NCBI GenBank assembly: GCA_020718125.1
Contig: DYDC01000009.1
Coordinates: forward strand, 1 to 21,677
Length of the DNA stretch: 21,677 bases
Direction of reading: 5' to 3'
Origin: Methylacidiphilum sp.
GTDB lineage: Bacteria > Verrucomicrobiota > Verrucomicrobiia > CAIQCK01
Shown: in pieces, positions 1-7,221 of the stretch
Position numbering within the stretch: position 1 is the stretch's first letter
Layout: every line of letters begins with the position of its first letter
Position numbers and translations under genes: made by a program
The notes under the pieces: model-generated
The model's database searches: none
What the model saw: the letters and a program-made list of their open reading frames with translations, nothing else
What the model was told of the DNA's origin: nothing

Positions 1-127
1 GTGTCAAGTTGCGCCCACGCCGGTTTCGGCATGAAATACATGGTTGTCTTTGCGTCCGTTTGCTGTAGGATGCATCACGATGCTTTGGGAAGATTGATAA
101 CCGTTGTGACGAAGATGTGATTGCCCC

Positions 128-664
128 ATGAGCGGAGAAGCGAAGGTCAAGCCAATCGAGATTTTGCTTGTCGAAGACAACGCAGGAGACGCGCGTTTGG
201 CGCGGGAGATGTTTCGAGAAGCGAAGCTCTGTAACGGCCTGAACGTGGTCGGCGACGGGGAGGAAGCGATGGCGTGTCCGCGGCGCGAGGGCAAGTATGC
301 GGCAGCCCCGAAGCCGGACTTGGCGCTGCTGGACCTGAACCTCCCACGCAAAGACGACCGGGAGGTGTTGGCCGAGATGCGGCGGGATTCGCCGCTGAAG
401 CACATCCCGGTGGCGATATTGACCGGTTCGAAGGCGGAGGAGGACATCTTGCAGGCCTACGATTTGAACGCGGATGCTTACTTGAGCAAGCCGATTGATC
501 TCGATCAGATGATCAAGCTGGTGAAGGCGGTGAACTCGCTGTGGTTGGCGATCATGAGACGCGTGCCTGCTTGCGCGGGCACGGCGAACGCAAGATTAGT
601 AAACCGAGCGGCGGCGTTGGCAGTTGGGACGCCGGACGGGTGGGAAGATGTTGTGGACGATTGA
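128..664 (+). CDS. single-domain response regulator (CheY/Rcp1-like) with atypical C-terminal tail
   Basis: Receiver-domain protein of 178 residues. The acidic pocket is visible at Glu16-Asp17, the phospho-acceptor is Asp69 in LLDLNLP, the switch Thr is Thr99 in ILTGSKAEED, and the conserved Lys is Lys121 in LSKPIDLDQ. The pattern resembles the Rcp1 type, small phosphorelay receivers usually paired with phytochrome-like or hybrid histidine kinases and normally ending soon after a FWL-type motif (here SLWLAIMRRVP, near residue 146). About 30 further residues follow with no recognisable homology. Some usually conserved positions deviate: ACP where a hydrophobic AFL is common (49-51), and Asp77 where Gly is usual. 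No DNA-binding domain is present, so it probably signals by protein contact. No kinase is in the window. The start at 128 gives the full first beta strand, but no clear ribosome-binding site precedes it. The downstream E2-like gene starts 21 bases after its stop. Confidence 0.85.
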   Translation: MSGEAKVKPIEILLVEDNAGDARLAREMFREAKLCNGLNVVGDGEEAMACPRREGKYAAAPKPDLALLDLNLPRKDDREVLAEMRRDSPLKHIPVAILTGSKAEEDILQAYDLNADAYLSKPIDLDQMIKLVKAVNSLWLAIMRRVPACAGTANARLVNRAAALAVGTPDGWEDVVDD

Positions 665-685
665 CGATGCCAGGGAACGGAGCCG

Positions 686-1858
686 ATGAGATACGAAATT
701 ACATTGTCAGCAAGCATCCCGATTCAGGGGCGTGCCACGGTGGGGCGGTGGCGGAAGGAAATTGGCGACTTAATCCGCAAAGGGGAGGTGGTCCTGACCA
801 TCGAAACCCGGACGACGGTGCTTGAGATCGAGAGCGAGTCGGAAGGCATACTGGCGGAGATATTTCAAGAGACCGGCGAGGAGGTCAAAAGCGGCGCAAT
901 TCTGTGGGTCATCGAAGACAAATTGCCGGAGACTGCGTGGGTCATCGAAGACGAATTGCCGAAGTCTGCGGAAGCGGGCGAGGAGGTTGCTGAACCCGGA
1001 TCGGCAGAGTCGGAGTCGGCTGGCGGGAAGATCAGCGCCAGGGCGCGCTGGCTGGCCGAGGCTAGTGGCGTGGACACGAACCGATTGAAAGGTTCCGGCC
1101 CCGGCGGCCGCACCATCGTCGGCGATGTGGAGGAGGCGATTGCCCGTCAACGGACGGAAGATCAGGCGCCGAAGCCGGAGGTGGCCGCTGCTGCGCCGAC
1201 CACAACCAAACAAGTAACGTTGACCCCTACGGAACAGGTGTGGGTGCAGCGGATGTCGCAGGCCCATCGCGACATCCCGCAATACAACATGACGATGGTG
1301 GCCGACGCGACGCGGCTGGTGGCCTGGCGGGCGGCCCGGCGTGATGCGCCGTCCATCACGGCCATCATGGCCAAACTGTGCGCCGATGCCTTGGTGGATC
1401 ATCCGCGCTTGTTCGGGACTTTCCTTGGGCGCAGTTGGCGTGAGAACCCCGCGGTCAACATGGCTGTGGCTGTGGACACTCCGCTCGGCATGATGTGGCC
1501 GGTGATGCACGACGTGAAGAACCAGCCGTTGGCGAAGCTGGGCGCGAATCTGGTCACCCTGGCCCAACGGGCGCGCGACGGCGCCCTCACGGCGCACGAC
1601 CTGGCGGACGCGAATTTCAGCCTCACCAACCTCGGCATGTTTGGCGTGGAAAGTTTCAATGGCCTGGTCCTGCCAGGTCTCGCGGGGGTGCTGGCGATCG
1701 GCGCGATCCAGCAGGAGCCGCGCATTGTCAGTGGCAACATGGAGGCGAGGCACGTCGTGCGGCTGACGCTGGGCTGCGACCGTCGCATCATCGAAGGGGC
1801 GGTCGGGGCGCGGTTCTTGGCACGGGCCAAGGAGTTGATCGAACGGTCCAACTTGTAG
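686..1858 (+). CDS. dihydrolipoamide acyltransferase (E2)-like protein, probably catalytically inactive
   Basis: A 390-residue protein with the full domain order of a 2-oxoacid dehydrogenase E2: lipoyl domain (about 1-78), acidic linker, peripheral E3/E1-binding domain (about 114-152, with GSGPGGRTIVGDVEEA) and CAT-like acyltransferase domain (about 175-390, with NFSLTNLGMFGVESF). Active E2 proteins carry a lipoylated Lys in an ETDKA-type turn; here the turn reads ETRTT, with Thr43 at the Lys position. The catalytic DHRxxDG motif reads DRRIIEG (365-371), so the His is Arg366 and the Asp is Glu370. Both active centres therefore appear lost while the frame and fold signatures are intact. No E1 or E3 gene is nearby. 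A 33-base tandem duplication lies at the end of the lipoyl domain. A terminator-like hairpin follows, separating it from nuoB. It may be a structural or regulatory pseudoenzyme; the family is certain, the function unknown. Confidence 0.85.
   Translation: MRYEITLSASIPIQGRATVGRWRKEIGDLIRKGEVVLTIETRTTVLEIESESEGILAEIFQETGEEVKSGAILWVIEDKLPETAWVIEDELPKSAEAGEEVAEPGSAESESAGGKISARARWLAEASGVDTNRLKGSGPGGRTIVGDVEEAIARQRTEDQAPKPEVAAAAPTTTKQVTLTPTEQVWVQRMSQAHRDIPQYNMTMVADATRLVAWRAARRDAPSITAIMAKLCADALVDHPRLFGTFLGRSWRENPAVNMAVAVDTPLGMMWPVMHDVKNQPLAKLGANLVTLAQRARDGALTAHDLADANFSLTNLGMFGVESFNGLVLPGLAGVLAIGAIQQEPRIVSGNMEARHVVRLTLGCDRRIIEGAVGARFLARAKELIERSNL
905..970 (+). repeat. 33-bp in-frame tandem duplication inside the E2-like gene
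   Basis: Copy 1 (905-937) and copy 2 (938-970) differ at three positions and encode WVIEDKLPETA and WVIEDELPKSA. The unit adds 11 residues at the junction of the lipoyl domain and the linker and keeps the reading frame. Confidence 0.9.
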
Positions 1859-1881
1859 GCTGGCAAGCGCCTGCTGGCTGC

Positions 1882-1907
1882 GGACGCGGGCTTCGCGGCG
1901 TCCTTTT
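1882..1907 (+). terminator. probable intrinsic terminator after the E2-like gene
   Basis: GGACGC (1882-1887) pairs with GCGTCC (1898-1903) around a 10-base loop and is followed directly by TTTT (1904-1907). It lies 24 bases after the E2-like stop codon, suggesting that this gene and the nuo operon are separate transcription units. The short stem and short T-run keep confidence moderate. Confidence 0.5.
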
Positions 1908-1930
1908 GAAAACATCACAACTTTCACTTG

Positions 1931-1950
1931 CATTGGCATTGGCATTGGCC
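1931..1950 (+). repeat. short hexamer repeat (CATTGG) in the nuoB leader
   Basis: CATTGG occurs three times in tandem from 1931 to 1948, continuing into CC. The repeat creates two TTGGCA hexamers (1933-1938 and 1939-1944) that resemble a -35 box, but I see no convincing -10 box at the right distance. Confidence 0.5.
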
Positions 1951-2034
1951 ATTCATTGTTTTTAGCGTGACGACATCGGTTTTCACGGACACCGGCTGCT
2001 GTTCGAGGTGTCGTAGGATCGAACGCGGGGGTGC

Positions 2035-2568
2035 ATGACGCAGACGACCACAACGGCCGGTTCTACCGGCCAGCTTGAGAGCGACGCCATCATTACGCGG
2101 CTCGATGCCGCGATTGACTGGATCCGCAAGAACTCCCTCTGGCCGATGCCGATGGGCCTCGCTTGTTGCGCCATCGAACTCATGGCCACCGGCGCGTCAC
2201 GTTTCGACATCGCGCGGTTCGGCGCGGAGGTGATGCGGTTCTCACCCCGGCAGTCCGACGTGATGATCGTCTCCGGCACCGTCACCTACAAGATGGCGCT
2301 CGCAGTGAAGCGCATCTGGGATCAGATGCCCGATCCGAAGTGGTGCATCGCGATGGGCGCCTGCGCGTCCACCGGCGGCATGTATCGCAGCTACGCCGTG
2401 TTGCAGGGAATTGACCGTCTCCTGCCCGTGGACGTCTATGTCGGCGGGTGCCCGCCGCGGCCGGAGGCGTTGCTGGATGCGCTGATCAAGTTGCAGGCGA
2501 AGATCCAGCGCGAACCGGGCCTCAAGAATCTCAAGCGAGCACCCGCCGAGTTGCCGAAGGCTTCCTGA
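2035..2568 (+). CDS. nuoB: NADH-quinone oxidoreductase subunit B
   Basis: The complex I connecting-module subunit that carries the terminal [4Fe-4S] cluster N2 and passes electrons to quinone. It has 177 residues, a usual length for the family. The N2 ligands are visible: Cys44-Cys45 in GLACCAIE, Cys110 in MGACAST and Cys139 in GGCPPRP. The start at 2035 follows a G-rich ribosome-binding site (GGGGGTG) by a few bases, and the leading Thr-rich residues precede the conserved core. This is the first nuo gene seen; nuoA, normally just upstream, is absent from the window. nuoC begins 7 bases after the stop. Confidence 0.97.
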   Translation: MTQTTTTAGSTGQLESDAIITRLDAAIDWIRKNSLWPMPMGLACCAIELMATGASRFDIARFGAEVMRFSPRQSDVMIVSGTVTYKMALAVKRIWDQMPDPKWCIAMGACASTGGMYRSYAVLQGIDRLLPVDVYVGGCPPRPEALLDALIKLQAKIQREPGLKNLKRAPAELPKAS

Positions 2569-2575
2569 CCCCCAC

Positions 2576-3214
2576 ATGCCCACCGCGCTCGATGCTGCCA
2601 AGGCTGTCCGAGACCGATTCGGCGGGAAGATCGGCGCGCCGGTCGTGTTCGCGGACAAAGTCACCGGCCGCGACGAGGTCACCGTCACCGTCCCGCGCGA
2701 AAACATCGCCGTGGTCTGCTCTTTCCTGAAATGGGACGCCGGCTGCGCGTTTGATTACCTCGTGGACATCTGTGGCGTGGATAACCACGACGCATCACCC
2801 CGCTTCGAAGTGGACTACCTGCTCTACTCGATGAAGAACGGCGGCCTGCTGAGGCTCAAAGTGGGTGTTCCGGAGGACAACCCGACTGTGCCGAGTGTCA
2901 GTAGTGTGTGGCGGGCCGCCGACTGGCATGAGCGCGAGGCTTACGACATGGTCGGCATCCATTTCACCAGCCATCCCGATCTGCGCCGCATCCTGATGTG
3001 GGAGGGTTACCCGTTTCATCCGCTCCGAAAAGACTTCCCGCTTGAGGGCAAGCCGAGCGACGTGCCGGGCGTGGCGTTCACGCGGGCCGCGCCGCTGGAT
3101 GGCGGGCCGTTTGTGACCGCACCCGCCGCACACGCGGCGGATCGCGAGCCGCGCATCCGGACCAACGCGCTGGCTGACGATGTGCGCGACAAGACCGGCG
3201 AGCCAACGCTTTGA
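2576..3214 (+). CDS. nuoC: NADH-quinone oxidoreductase subunit C (30 kDa subunit)
   Basis: A peripheral structural subunit of the complex I connecting module, 212 residues. The family signature is clear in WHEREAYDMVGI followed by HPDLRRILM and the GYPFHPLRKDFPL segment. The N-terminal half, with the FDYLVDICGVDN and FEVDYLLYSM stretches, is typical. Unlike the E. coli fused NuoCD, C and D are separate genes here. After the conserved core there is a tail of about 45 residues with little family conservation. The stop codon overlaps the proposed TTG start of nuoD (TTGA), consistent with translational coupling. Confidence 0.95.
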   Translation: MPTALDAAKAVRDRFGGKIGAPVVFADKVTGRDEVTVTVPRENIAVVCSFLKWDAGCAFDYLVDICGVDNHDASPRFEVDYLLYSMKNGGLLRLKVGVPEDNPTVPSVSSVWRAADWHEREAYDMVGIHFTSHPDLRRILMWEGYPFHPLRKDFPLEGKPSDVPGVAFTRAAPLDGGPFVTAPAAHAADREPRIRTNALADDVRDKTGEPTL

Positions 3215-4533
3215 TTTTCAACTCCGTGTCAATACCGCAGCCCAAAGTCGCAAAAGTGATAGTCAAGACGCCCGCCACACGGGCGGCTGTGGCGCGGGCC
3301 GTTGCTGCACGCGTGGCGGCCCCGCGGGTCGCGGAGGCGCCGCCTCCCGCGCCGGAGCTGGAGCTGCCTTGTGAAAAGATGGTTCTCAACATGGGGCCGT
3401 CGCATCCATCCACGCACGGCGTGTTGCGCATCGCGCTCGAACTCGACGGCGAGATCGTCACCGCCGCGCGGCCGGAGATCGGTTACCTGCACCGCGGCGG
3501 CGAGAAGATCGCCGAGAACCTCACCTACAACCAGTTCGTGCCCTATACCGACCGGCTCGACTATCTCGCGCCGCTGGCCAACAACGTCGCCTATGTGCTG
3601 GCCGTCGAGAAACTCATGGGGTTGGCGGTGCCGCCGCGCTGCCAGTATCTCCGCGCGATGTGCTGCGAGATGGCGCGCATCTCCTCGCACCTGATGGGCA
3701 TCGGCGCGATGGGCCTCGACCTGGGCGCGTTGACGGTGTTCCTCTGGACGTTCACCGAGCGCGAGCGGCTCTACGCGTTGTTCGAGAAGCTCACCGGCGC
3801 TCGCCTCACCAACAGCTTCACGCGCATCGGCGGCGTGGCGCGCGACATTCCGGACGGCTGGATTGCCGAGTTGCGCCAGTTCCTCGACACGTTCCCGAAG
3901 ACGATTGACGAGGTGGACAAGCTGCTGACGGGAAATCGCATCTTCATGGACCGCAACCGCGACGTCGGCGTGCTGCCGAAGGACGTGGCGATTGACTACG
4001 GCGTCACGGGGCCGAACCTGCGCGGCAGCGGCGTCAAATACGACCTGCGCAAGGCGCACCCGTATCTCTGCTACAAGGACTTCGAGTTCGACGTGCCCGT
4101 CGGCGAGGTCGGCGACTGCTACGACCGCTACCTCGTCCGCATGGAGGAAATGCGCCAGTCGGTGCGCATCCTGAAGCAGGCTTGCGACAAGCTGCCCGGC
4201 GGGCCGGTCAACGCGCCGGATTTCAAGACCATCCTGCCGCCCAAGGAGAAGGTGCTGACGCGGATGGAGGAACTCATCCACCAGTTCATGGTGGTCACCG
4301 AAGGGCCGAACGTGCCGCCGGGCGAGGCGTTCTTCAGCGCGGAGAACGCGAAGGGCGAATTGGGCTTCTACGTGATCAGCCGCGGCGGTGGGGTGCCGTG
4401 GCGGCTGAAGATCCGCGGACCAAGCTTCTGCAACCTGAGCGTGCTGCCATATCTGCTCAAGGGCCACCTGATCGCCGACGTCGTGGCGATCCTGGGTTCC
4501 TTCGACTTTGTCATGGGGGAGTGCGACCGCTGA
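3211..4533 (+). CDS. nuoD: NADH-quinone oxidoreductase subunit D (49 kDa subunit)
   Basis: The subunit that, with NuoB, forms the quinone-reduction site; it is related to the [NiFe]-hydrogenase large subunit but has no NiFe site. The conserved core begins near residue 56 with MVLNMGPSHPSTHG, continues through EIGYLHRGGEKIAENLTY and VPYTDRLDYL, and ends in the standard form GSFDFVMGECDR. No ATG precedes the core in a suitable place. The TTG at 3211 overlaps the nuoC stop; in-frame GTG codons at 3226 and 3256 are alternatives. With the TTG start the protein has 440 residues and an unusual N-terminal extension of about 50 residues rich in Ala, Val, Arg and Pro. The core is certain; the exact start is not. 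Confidence 0.93.
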   Translation: MIFNSVSIPQPKVAKVIVKTPATRAAVARAVAARVAAPRVAEAPPPAPELELPCEKMVLNMGPSHPSTHGVLRIALELDGEIVTAARPEIGYLHRGGEKIAENLTYNQFVPYTDRLDYLAPLANNVAYVLAVEKLMGLAVPPRCQYLRAMCCEMARISSHLMGIGAMGLDLGALTVFLWTFTERERLYALFEKLTGARLTNSFTRIGGVARDIPDGWIAELRQFLDTFPKTIDEVDKLLTGNRIFMDRNRDVGVLPKDVAIDYGVTGPNLRGSGVKYDLRKAHPYLCYKDFEFDVPVGEVGDCYDRYLVRMEEMRQSVRILKQACDKLPGGPVNAPDFKTILPPKEKVLTRMEELIHQFMVVTEGPNVPPGEAFFSAENAKGELGFYVISRGGGVPWRLKIRGPSFCNLSVLPYLLKGHLIADVVAILGSFDFVMGECDR

Positions 4534-4535
4534 CC

Positions 4536-5732
4536 ATGCAAGCGCCTCCTGAACTCAACGCCACGGTGGATGCGCTGCTGACGCATTACCCGCCCGACAA
4601 GAAGCGCAGCGCGATGCTCATGGTGCTCCACGCCATCCAGGAGCGGTTCGGTTACATTTCCAACCCGATGATCGAGTGGACGGCAAAGAAGCTGGAGTGC
4701 CAGCCGATCCACGTTGCCGAGTGCGTGACGTTCTACCCGATGTTCCGGCGCAAGCGCGTCGGCAAGTTTCATGTCAAGGTCTGCCGCGCGCTGTCGTGCG
4801 AACTGGCCGGCGGCCACAAGCTCGCCGACGCGCTCAAGCACAAGTTCGGCATTGGCATGGACCAGGTCACGGGGGACGGACGTTACAGTCTCGGCTGGGT
4901 CGAGTGCCTCGCCGCGTGCGACAAAGGCCCGTGTGTGACCATCAACGACGAGCACTTCGAGAGCGTCACGCCGCCGAAGCTCGACGAAATCCTGGCCAGG
5001 GTGGCGCCGCCGCTGAAGGCTCCCGCGCGGAAGGCGACGCTCAAGAAGCCTGTCACGGACGAACATCCCGCCCGCAAGCCGGCCGCCCCACGGCCTGCCG
5101 CGGCGCAGAAGCCGCCTGCTGAAGCGAAGGTTGCGGTGGAGCAGAAGCCCGCCGAGGCCGCCCAGTCGATCGAGATGGAATTGCCGCCCATCGAGGCCTA
5201 CAACCTCGGCGTCTCGATGTGGCGGAAGAATTACATGCAGGAGGCGTTGCTGGTGTTCGAGGCTTGCATGGCAATCGAGCGGTTGAAGATGTCGGCTGCC
5301 TACGCCCGCCAGCGTTGTCTGAAGGAGATGGGGCGCGATGCGGCGCTGCCGTCGGATCTTGTCGGCAAGGAGGACGACGTCAACGCACTCGGTGATGCGA
5401 GCAACCTCGTCTGTCATTTGCTGGAGGATGGACACAAGGCGGCCCTTGAAGCTTGCGGCACGCTCACGAACGTCTGGAACGTCGTGGCCGAGCTTGCGGG
5501 CGCCAATTACATCATCCGGATCACTTGTGTTTCCGGCGAATTCATCAACTGGGCCTGGCGCGAGGTCGAGGGCAAGCTCGTCTCCGTGCCCGACCCGGCG
5601 GTGAATCCGAACCCGACCGAGACCGACCGCTTTGTAATTTCGCTGATCGAACATTCATCGTCATTGCCGCTCGCGGCGATCCCTGCCGACGGAGTGCCGC
5701 GGCACGAACCCGAACCGAAGCCGAAAAGCTGA
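4536..5732 (+). CDS. nuoE: NADH-quinone oxidoreductase subunit E (24 kDa) with long C-terminal extension
   Basis: The N-terminal 157 residues are an ordinary NuoE thioredoxin-like subunit holding [2Fe-2S] cluster N1a, with ligands Cys83, Cys88, Cys124 and Cys128. The family is usually about 160-180 residues; this protein has 398. A linker rich in Ala, Pro and Lys (about 158-211) is followed by a domain (about 212-398) that I cannot assign. Its start fits one TPR-like helix pair (AYNLGVSMWRKNYMQEALL, then VFEAC), and it continues with a helical segment (DASNLVCHLLEDGHKAALEA) and a more beta-like part (NYIIRITCVSGEFINWAW). It ends in a Pro/Glu/Lys tail. The frame is open throughout. The start is 2 bases after nuoD. 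The Fe-S function is certain; the role of the extension is unknown. Confidence 0.93.
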   Translation: MQAPPELNATVDALLTHYPPDKKRSAMLMVLHAIQERFGYISNPMIEWTAKKLECQPIHVAECVTFYPMFRRKRVGKFHVKVCRALSCELAGGHKLADALKHKFGIGMDQVTGDGRYSLGWVECLAACDKGPCVTINDEHFESVTPPKLDEILARVAPPLKAPARKATLKKPVTDEHPARKPAAPRPAAAQKPPAEAKVAVEQKPAEAAQSIEMELPPIEAYNLGVSMWRKNYMQEALLVFEACMAIERLKMSAAYARQRCLKEMGRDAALPSDLVGKEDDVNALGDASNLVCHLLEDGHKAALEACGTLTNVWNVVAELAGANYIIRITCVSGEFINWAWREVEGKLVSVPDPAVNPNPTETDRFVISLIEHSSSLPLAAIPADGVPRHEPEPKPKS

Positions 5733-5752
5733 CTTGGCAACCGCAACCGAAC

Positions 5753-7060
5753 ATGGCCGCCGTTGAACGCAAAATCCTGACCGCGCGAATGACCCAGCCG
5801 GGTTACTCGGTCCGCATCGAGGACTACCTCGCCGCGGGTGGCTATGCGGCCTTGAAGAAGGCTATGGCGATGAAACCGGAGGCCATCCGCAGCGAGGTCA
5901 CGCGCTCCGGCCTGCGCGGACGCGGCGGCGCGGGGTTTGGCACCGGCCTGAAGTGGTCGCTCGTGGACCGCAAGAGCGGCAAGCCGATCTACCTCATCTG
6001 CAACGCGGACGAGGCCGAGCCGGGCACGTTCAAGGACCGGCAGATCATCCACCGCGACCCGCACGCGCTCATCGAGGGCATCGTCTGCGCCAGCTACGCC
6101 AACGACGTCCGCACCGCCTACGTCTACTGCCGCGGCGAGTTCGCGCAGGGCTACAAGATTCTGCTCGCCGCTATCGAGGAAGCGCGCGCGAAGAACTTCG
6201 TCGGCAAGAACATCTTCGGCTCCGCCTACTCGCTGGAGATATACGTCCACCGTGGCGCGGGCGCCTACATCTGCGGCGAGGAGACCGGCCTCATCGAATC
6301 GCTCGAAGGCAAGCGCGGCTATCCGCGGTTCAAGCCGCCGTATTTCCCCGCCGCGCTCGGCCTCTGGATGTGCCCGACCATCGTCAACAACGTCGAAACG
6401 CTCGCCAACATCCCGGTGATTATCCAGATGGGCGGCGCGGAGTTCGCCCACATTGGCACGCCCGGCAACACCGGCACGCGCATGGTCGGCGTCAGCGGCC
6501 ACGTCAACAAGCCCGGCTGCTACGAGGTCGAACTGGGCAAGATCACCCACGGCGAACTGATCAACGGCCTCTGCGGCGGCGTGCCCGGCGGGCGCAAGGT
6601 CAAGGCCATCATCCCCGGCGGCAGCAGCGCGAAAAGCATCCGCGGCGACGAGCGGTTCAAAGGCAAGAAACGCGACGGCACGGCGTATGACTGGGGCTGG
6701 CAGGACGTGCCGGTGGATTTCGATTCGCTGGCGATGATCGGCACGATGGCCGGCTCCGGCGGCGTCATCGTGCTCGACGAGACGGCGGATATCCCGAAGG
6801 CCATCGCCAACATCGCCGAGTTCTACGCGCACGAAAGCTGTGGCCAATGCACGCCTTGCCGCGAAGGCTCGCTCTGGATGGCCAAGGCCCTCCATCGCAT
6901 GACCCACGGCCACGGCCAGAAGGGCGACACCGATTACCTCAAGAGCATCGCCGACAACATCCCCGGCCGCACCATCTGCCCGTTCGGCGAGGCGTGCGCC
7001 TGGCCGGTCCAGAGCTTCGTCGAAAAGTTCCGGGACGACTTCGTGAAACTGGAGAAATGA
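5753..7060 (+). CDS. nuoF: NADH-quinone oxidoreductase subunit F (51 kDa, NADH/FMN-binding)
   Basis: The subunit that binds NADH and FMN and holds [4Fe-4S] cluster N3; 435 residues, the usual length. FMN/NADH-site motifs are RGRGGAGFGTGLKW (from residue 55; the family commonly has Pro where Gly63 stands) and CNADEAEPGTFKDR (from 83). GAGAYICGEETGLIESLEG follows in the middle of the protein. N3 ligands are Cys363, Cys366 and Cys369 in SCGQCTPC, and Cys409 in TICPFGEA. The ATG at 5753 lies 20 bases after the nuoE stop and gives the expected N-terminus. The stop overlaps a short remnant reading frame, so nuoF and nuoG are separated by about 145 bases, unlike most junctions of this operon. Confidence 0.97.
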   Translation: MAAVERKILTARMTQPGYSVRIEDYLAAGGYAALKKAMAMKPEAIRSEVTRSGLRGRGGAGFGTGLKWSLVDRKSGKPIYLICNADEAEPGTFKDRQIIHRDPHALIEGIVCASYANDVRTAYVYCRGEFAQGYKILLAAIEEARAKNFVGKNIFGSAYSLEIYVHRGAGAYICGEETGLIESLEGKRGYPRFKPPYFPAALGLWMCPTIVNNVETLANIPVIIQMGGAEFAHIGTPGNTGTRMVGVSGHVNKPGCYEVELGKITHGELINGLCGGVPGGRKVKAIIPGGSSAKSIRGDERFKGKKRDGTAYDWGWQDVPVDFDSLAMIGTMAGSGGVIVLDETADIPKAIANIAEFYAHESCGQCTPCREGSLWMAKALHRMTHGHGQKGDTDYLKSIADNIPGRTICPFGEACAWPVQSFVEKFRDDFVKLEK

Positions 7061-7221
7061 TGGGAAAAGACATCGCCATCTCAAAGACTCTGAGCATCCG
7101 CGACTGTGGTTTCGATGAGTCTTGGCTTCAAAGCCAGATTGCGGCTGACCCTGGCATTCTTGGGTTGGGGAAGTTGGAATTCGTTGAGAGGGAAAGGCGG
7201 CAGTCATGCCCGACAACCTGA
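7057..7221 (+). pseudogene. truncated 5' fragment of an unrelated gene between nuoF and nuoG
   Basis: A 54-codon frame opening with an ATGATG that overlaps the nuoF stop and ending 15 bases inside nuoG. The segment SWLQSQIAADPGILGLGKLE followed by FVERERRQ matches my recollection of the N-terminus of a conserved hypothetical family (pattern WLQ..I...P.ILGLG.L....RER.Q, followed in full-length members by a nuclease-like RLD...YEVE region). Here the match stops after RERRQ and runs out of frame into nuoG. Its base composition is visibly lower in GC than the flanking nuo genes. It looks like the stump of an inserted or exchanged gene. The AAAGGCGG near its end probably serves as the nuoG ribosome-binding site. 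The family link is from memory and uncertain. Confidence 0.5.

Noticed and set aside
44..71. TTGTCT and TAGGAT with a 16-base spacer upstream of the response regulator
   Set aside because: Both boxes match the consensus at only about four of six positions, and there is no supporting evidence.
1906..1934. TTGAAA followed 17 bases later by TGCATT upstream of nuoB as a promoter
   Set aside because: The -10 box is poor and the -35 overlaps the terminator T-run.
770..2053. Long open frame on the minus strand opposite the E2-like gene, and similar ones opposite nuoD, nuoE, nuoF, nuoL and nuoM/N
   Set aside because: They are Arg/His/Pro-rich mirror frames of GC-rich coding DNA, without domain motifs or ribosome-binding sites; the plus-strand genes explain the sequence.
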